In this document: in pieces, positions 12,815 to 15,272 of the stretch
Layout: each line of letters begins with the position of its first letter
Numbering within the stretch: position 1 is the first letter of the stretch
NCBI GenBank assembly: GCA_049642725.1
Contig: JBARPC010000018.1
Coordinates: 1 to 15,272 of the forward strand
Origin: JAGLYZ01 sp049642725
GTDB taxonomy: Bacteria > Patescibacteriota > Minisyncoccia > Minisyncoccales > JAGMDC01
Reading direction: 5' to 3'
Length of the DNA: 15,272 nucleotides
Notes under the pieces: model-generated
Seen by the model: the letters and a program-made list of their open reading frames with translations, nothing else
The model's database searches: none
What the model was told of the DNA's origin: nothing
Made by a program: the position numbers and the translations under genes

Positions 12815-12822
12815 AAAGGTCG
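12815..12822 (+). promoter_or_regulatory. AAAGGTCG 5'-leader motif, copy 2
   Basis: It lies 19 nt after the -10 of junction 5 and 44 nt before ATG 12859. A separate perfect TATAAT (12847-12852) lies exactly six bases before the same ATG, but without a recognisable -35. Confidence 0.4.
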
Positions 12823-12858
12823 GGGAGTTAATTAAGAATAGAAAACTATAATAAAATT

Positions 12859-13110
12859 ATGTCAGGAATTTACATTATAACATCCATTATTGTATTAGCT
12901 GTTATCGCGATACTTGCAATTTCTATGGGAATAAGCAAGAGACCAAAACGACTTTCTAAACTTGCAATGTTCGCAATGCTACTCGTAGTCTTCGGAATTA
13001 TTTCTGTAGCAATAGATCAAGGCCGTTTAATAAGTTATTCATTTTTCGGAGCCGGAGTGCTTCTTTCTGTAATTGATATAATTAAGAATTTAAAAAGCAA
13101 ACAGTCATAA
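12859..13110 (+). CDS. small three-TM membrane protein of unknown function
   Basis: An 83-residue protein with three hydrophobic helices: about 4-25 (IYIITSIIVLAVIAILAISMGI), 34-52 (KLAMFAMLLVVFGIISVAI) and 58-75 (ISYSFFGAGVLLSVIDII). A basic loop SKRPKRLSK (26-34) predicts that this side is cytoplasmic. The tail is NLKSKQS. No family is recognised. It is a single-gene unit between junction 5 and a terminator. Confidence 0.7.
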   Translation: MSGIYIITSIIVLAVIAILAISMGISKRPKRLSKLAMFAMLLVVFGIISVAIDQGRLISYSFFGAGVLLSVIDIIKNLKSKQS

Positions 13111-13137
13111 GTATTTCGGATTTATCTTATCAAACAG

Positions 13138-13164
13138 GTTCTAACAAAGTCCGTCCCCCGGAGC
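13138..13164 (+). repeat. 27-nt intergenic repeat, copy 4
   Basis: It starts GTTCTAACAAAGTCCGTCC and ends GGAGC, preceded by AACAG like copy 2. It aligns ungapped with copies 1-3. Confidence 0.55.
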
Positions 13165-13168
13165 AAAC

Positions 13169-13206
13169 AAAAAACTCTCCATCTTTATGATGGGGTTTTT
13201 TGTTTT
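13169..13206 (+). terminator. intrinsic terminator after the three-TM protein
   Basis: CCATC-TTTAT-GATGG within A-rich and T-rich flanks, ending in a T6 run and more Ts. Confidence 0.8.
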
Positions 13207-13207
13207 T

Positions 13208-13288
13208 CTCCGTGTGGTGTGGTGAGAGCCTACTCCCCGGGCCTTGGGCCTGCCTTCGGGAAACTCTTCGAATTCCTACCCGCGGAGC
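13208..13288 (+). pseudogene. decayed tRNA-like sequence ending in a tRNA-Asn-type 3' tail
   Basis: Positions 13266-13288 (CTTCGAATTCCTACCCGCGGAGC, one inserted base) closely match the T-loop-to-acceptor end of the tRNA-Asn at 6393-6414. TCCGTG near 13209 can pair with CGCGGA for six of seven acceptor positions. The region between does not give proper D, anticodon or T stems, so it cannot be a working tRNA. It is either a decayed tRNA or an att-like duplicated tRNA end. Confidence 0.4.
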
Positions 13289-13298
13289 TCGTAAAAAA

Positions 13299-13327
13299 TC
13301 GCCAAGAAGGCGGTTTTTTGGTAGAAT
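13299..13327 (+). promoter_or_regulatory. fused terminator/promoter junction 6, upstream of obgE
   Basis: The hairpin CGCC-AAGAA-GGCGG leads into TTTTTTGGTAGAAT (13314-13327). TCGCCA (13299-13304) lies 17 nt before TAGAAT (13322-13327), the same pair and spacing as junction 7. The leader holds an 8-codon mini-ORF (13339-13365), an AAAGGTTA variant (13364-13371) 41 nt before obgE, and a 6-codon mini-ORF (13383-13403) ending two bases before the obgE ATG. Confidence 0.6.
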
Positions 13328-13404
13328 AAAATAGAACTATGAAAATATCAAAAATGGTATTATAAAGGTTACTTTAAAACCCATGCGGAAAATGATTAAA
13401 TAAT

Positions 13405-14376
13405 ATGCTAATTGACGACGTCAAAATTAGGGTGAAAGCCGGCGACGGCGGCAGGGGGGCCGTGGCTTTCAGTAAGGTTAAAATGACTCTCGGGCCGACT
13501 GGTGCTGACGGTGGTCGGGGAGGTAATGTTTATTTTGAAGGGGTTTCTGATTTAAGCGCCTTGAATCAATTTCGCTACAAAAAAGAACTGTCAGCTGAAA
13601 ATGGGAAAAACGGCAAAAGAGGATTCAACGACGGTACAGACGGCAAAGACCTTTTCTTGAAGGTGCCTGTGGGTACGGTCATTCATAATTTGTCCTTGAA
13701 ACAGGATTCAGAGATTGTTTCTGTGGGGCAGCGCCTATTAATAGTTGAAGGTGGCAAAGGAGGGCGGGGTAACTTTAAGTTTAGATCCTCTACTAACACG
13801 ACTCCCAAGGAATTTGAAGAAGGTTCTTTGGGGCAGGAATACGAATTGAGGTTGGAATTGAAGATGATAGCTGATGTCGGATTTGTCGGCTTGCCGAATG
13901 TCGGTAAATCCAGCTTATTGAACGAGTTGACCAAAGCTAAAAGCAAGGTGGCTAATTATCCTTTCACGACTCTAAATCCCAACTTGGGAGTTTATTACGG
14001 GCTCGTTTTGGCCGACATCCCGGGCCTTATCGAGGGAGCTTCTTTAGGCAAGGGTTTGGGTGTTAAGTTCCTGCGGCACATTGAAAGAACAAGAACCCTT
14101 TTCCATTTTATTTCGTCTGAATCCCAAGATCCTTTGGTAGACTACAAAACCATCAGGAATGAACTTGAGGTTTACAACAAGGAGCTTTTATTAAAGTCGG
14201 AATACGTTTTTTTGACCAAAACTGACTTGCTTCCCGAAAAAGATATTAAAAAGAAAGTGGCCCTTCTCAAAAAAACAGGAAAAGAGGTGTTGGCTATCTC
14301 TATAATAGACGAAAAGAGCCTGAAACTCGTTGAGGGAGTATTGCGGGAAATAATCAGGCAAAAGCAGGTACATTAA
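13405..14376 (+). CDS. obgE: GTPase Obg/CgtA
   Basis: A 323-residue essential GTPase that binds the 50S ribosomal subunit during late assembly and links it to the stringent response. The Gly-rich Obg fold occupies 1-157 (KAGDGGRGAVAF, GPTGADGGRGGNV, GGKGGRGNFKFRSSTNTTP). The G domain has G1 GLPNVGKSS (162-170), G2 YPFTTLNPNLG (185-195), G3 DIPGLIEGAS (204-213), G4 TKTD (271-274, where NKxD is usual) and G5 near ISIID (298-302). There is no extra C-terminal domain, as in the short bacterial forms. The gene is clearly more GC-rich than dnaG, rpoD or the flanking small genes, and is bracketed by tRNA-tail-like copies at 13266 and 14437. That may reflect transfer or relocation. The start is family-typical (MLIDDVKIRVKAGDGG), without a Shine-Dalgarno. 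Confidence 0.95.
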   Translation: MLIDDVKIRVKAGDGGRGAVAFSKVKMTLGPTGADGGRGGNVYFEGVSDLSALNQFRYKKELSAENGKNGKRGFNDGTDGKDLFLKVPVGTVIHNLSLKQDSEIVSVGQRLLIVEGGKGGRGNFKFRSSTNTTPKEFEEGSLGQEYELRLELKMIADVGFVGLPNVGKSSLLNELTKAKSKVANYPFTTLNPNLGVYYGLVLADIPGLIEGASLGKGLGVKFLRHIERTRTLFHFISSESQDPLVDYKTIRNELEVYNKELLLKSEYVFLTKTDLLPEKDIKKKVALLKKTGKEVLAISIIDEKSLKLVEGVLREIIRQKQVH

Positions 14377-14436
14377 AAACACGCGTTGCTGTTTTGGTCG
14401 GTACGGTAACTTCGTGCAGTTTTTATTTTTCTATTG

Positions 14437-14467
14437 GTTCGATTCCTACCGCCGGAGCAGGCTAGTG
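14437..14467 (+). repeat. tRNA-tail-like copy plus GAGCAGGCTAGTG
   Basis: Positions 14437-14458 match the 22-nt tRNA-Asn tail (6393-6414) without gaps, GTTCGATTCCTACC then GCCGGAGC, but the paired 5' strand of the T-stem (ATTGG) fits only partly. It continues into the 13-mer GAGCAGGCTAGTG (14455-14467) shared with 11858-11870. Confidence 0.5.
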
Positions 14468-14500
14468 AGACCTTTCGAGCGGCCGAAAGGTCTCATATTT
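14466..14500 (+). terminator. 12-bp hairpin downstream of obgE
   Basis: TGAGACCTTTCG pairs perfectly with CGAAAGGTCTCA around a 6-nt loop, followed by TATTTT. It may terminate obgE or be the first stem of a structured RNA with the following helices: 14504-14512/14541-14549 (9 bp) and 14553-14557/14564-14568. Confidence 0.55.
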
Positions 14501-14573
14501 TGAAAAGTTCGAGAAAAAATTGCCCTACCCCGCTAGTAAATCGAACTTTGTTTGGGGCCGAGTCCCCACAATT

Positions 14574-14604
14574 GATCGCCATTTTAGCGGTTTTTTGGTA
14601 GAAT
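14574..14604 (+). promoter_or_regulatory. fused terminator/promoter junction 7
   Basis: A short GATCGC/GCGGTT stem with a T-tract and TTTTTTGGTAGAAT (14591-14604). TCGCCA (14576-14581) lies 17 nt before TAGAAT (14599-14604). AAAGGTCG follows at 14612-14619, 8 nt after the -10 and 36 nt before the next ATG. Confidence 0.65.
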
Positions 14605-14647
14605 AAAAACGAAAGGTCGTAATAAAATAATTTTAATAAAAAACAAT

Positions 14648-15272
14648 ATGTCTAAAACAATAATTGCAATCATTGTTATAATCATTGTCGCGGGATTAGG
14701 TTATTGGATTTATCAATCAACGATAACACCTGAAGAGTTAACCGAAAAAGAACAGGCCTGTATAAACTCTGGAGGAACGGTGTCAACATCATTGTGTTGT
14801 AAAGCAACTGGTGATTTCCCTAACTTGTGCCTTATTGGTCCTTGTGGCTGTTCCCCAGATAATAGTCATCAGGTAAAGATTTGCGATTGCGGACCTGATA
14901 AATGCTTTAATGGAAGCGAATGCGTATCTTTAGATGAAGTTTCAGTTCTTCTTGAAGACCTCGAACAAGAAACTGGGATAGATTTTTCAGAAGCACAACC
15001 AGTTGATTTTAAATGGGTGGTTAAAGTATATTCAAAAGTAGAAGAGGAGGCTGTATCTGGGAAAGGATTTGAAGCTACAGATATATCAAGCGAGCAGTAT
15101 GACAGCGTTGAGTCTTTTTTGATAGATAGAGGTTTTGAGCTAGATCTTTACAATATGGCTGATGGCACTTTTGTTGGATTGAAAGGATATAAGAACCTTG
15201 CTTTCGGCAAGAACCTTGATTCTTTCGGAATTAAAAAAGACCAGATTGTTTGTACTGTTTCCGGAGGGTCTA
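14648..15272 (+). CDS. membrane-anchored Cys-rich protein, C-terminus cut by window edge
   Basis: The frame is open from ATG 14648 to the end (208 visible residues). A single N-terminal hydrophobic helix (about 4-20, TIIAIIVIIIVAGLGYW) would anchor it with the rest outside. A compact Cys-rich module follows (38-92): C-x3-GGTVSTSLCCKATGDFPNLC, then LIGPCGCSPDNSHQV and CDCGPDKCFNGSECV, with about eleven cysteines that could form disulphides or a metal knot. After it comes an alpha/beta region (about 95-208) containing FKWVVKVYSK and FVGLKGYKNLAF. I recall similar Cys-rich modules in other CPR and archaeal hypothetical proteins (not checked). It is likely extracytoplasmic; function unknown. It is transcribed from junction 7. 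Confidence 0.75.
   Translation, partial: MSKTIIAIIVIIIVAGLGYWIYQSTITPEELTEKEQACINSGGTVSTSLCCKATGDFPNLCLIGPCGCSPDNSHQVKICDCGPDKCFNGSECVSLDEVSVLLEDLEQETGIDFSEAQPVDFKWVVKVYSKVEEEAVSGKGFEATDISSEQYDSVESFLIDRGFELDLYNMADGTFVGLKGYKNLAFGKNLDSFGIKKDQIVCTVSGGS

Noticed and set aside
13208..13288. Functional tRNA before obgE
   Set aside because: Only the acceptor end and T-loop look tRNA-like; T, anticodon and D stems do not form.
6414..14647. CRISPR array or integron attC sites to explain the intergenic repeats
   Set aside because: The repeats are few, widely and irregularly spaced with whole genes between them, lack regular spacers and cas genes, and do not show attC-type paired boxes or an integrase in the window.

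Overview
The window looks like a fragment of a Patescibacteria (CPR, Parcubacteria-like) chromosome. It is AT-rich, and Shine-Dalgarno sequences are nearly absent. DnaG has a CX3C zinc ribbon, the N-terminus of the housekeeping sigma factor is very Lys-rich, and many tiny unrecognised membrane proteins are present. TGA is used as a normal stop and no gene needs it read as sense, which argues against the UGA-recoding CPR lineages. The placement is inferred from style, not from a database search.

Layout. Positions 1-2188 (minus strand) hold two adjacent GT4 glycosyltransferase genes; the downstream one runs off the left edge. Positions 2362-5293 (plus) hold the replication/transcription pair dnaG-rpoD, overlapping by 8 nt. 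Positions 5409-6413 hold a free-standing HTH plus LAGLIDADG-like protein, then a tRNA-Asn(GUU) whose anticodon loop is split by a compact 231-nt group I intron with every core helix visible. Positions 6414-13110 are an accessory region of short genes: small membrane proteins, two related cupins (one frameshifted), a retropepsin-like protease pair, a SAM methyltransferase, a nucleotidyltransferase-like protein, a MazG-like NTP pyrophosphohydrolase, a GNAT acetyltransferase and a secreted Gln-rich coiled-coil protein. Positions 13405-14376 hold obgE, visibly richer in GC than its surroundings. A Cys-rich membrane-anchored protein runs off the right edge.

The most unusual feature is the intergenic DNA downstream of the tRNA. 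Seven junctions carry a short terminator hairpin whose T-tract runs straight into a -10 box (TTTTTTGGTAGAAT, five exact copies and two variants). In most of them a -35-like hexamer lies inside the hairpin at 16-17 nt spacing, so the end of one unit and the promoter of the next share about 35 bp. Two of these promoters sit exactly six bases before an ATG and predict leaderless mRNAs. Others are followed by an AAAGGTCG motif 36-44 nt before the start codon. Many junctions also carry either a 27-nt repeat (four ungapped copies) or a copy resembling the 3' end of the tRNA-Asn. Together this suggests a modular, cassette-like accumulation of accessory genes next to the split tRNA-Asn. The mechanism is a hypothesis; the repeats are directly visible.
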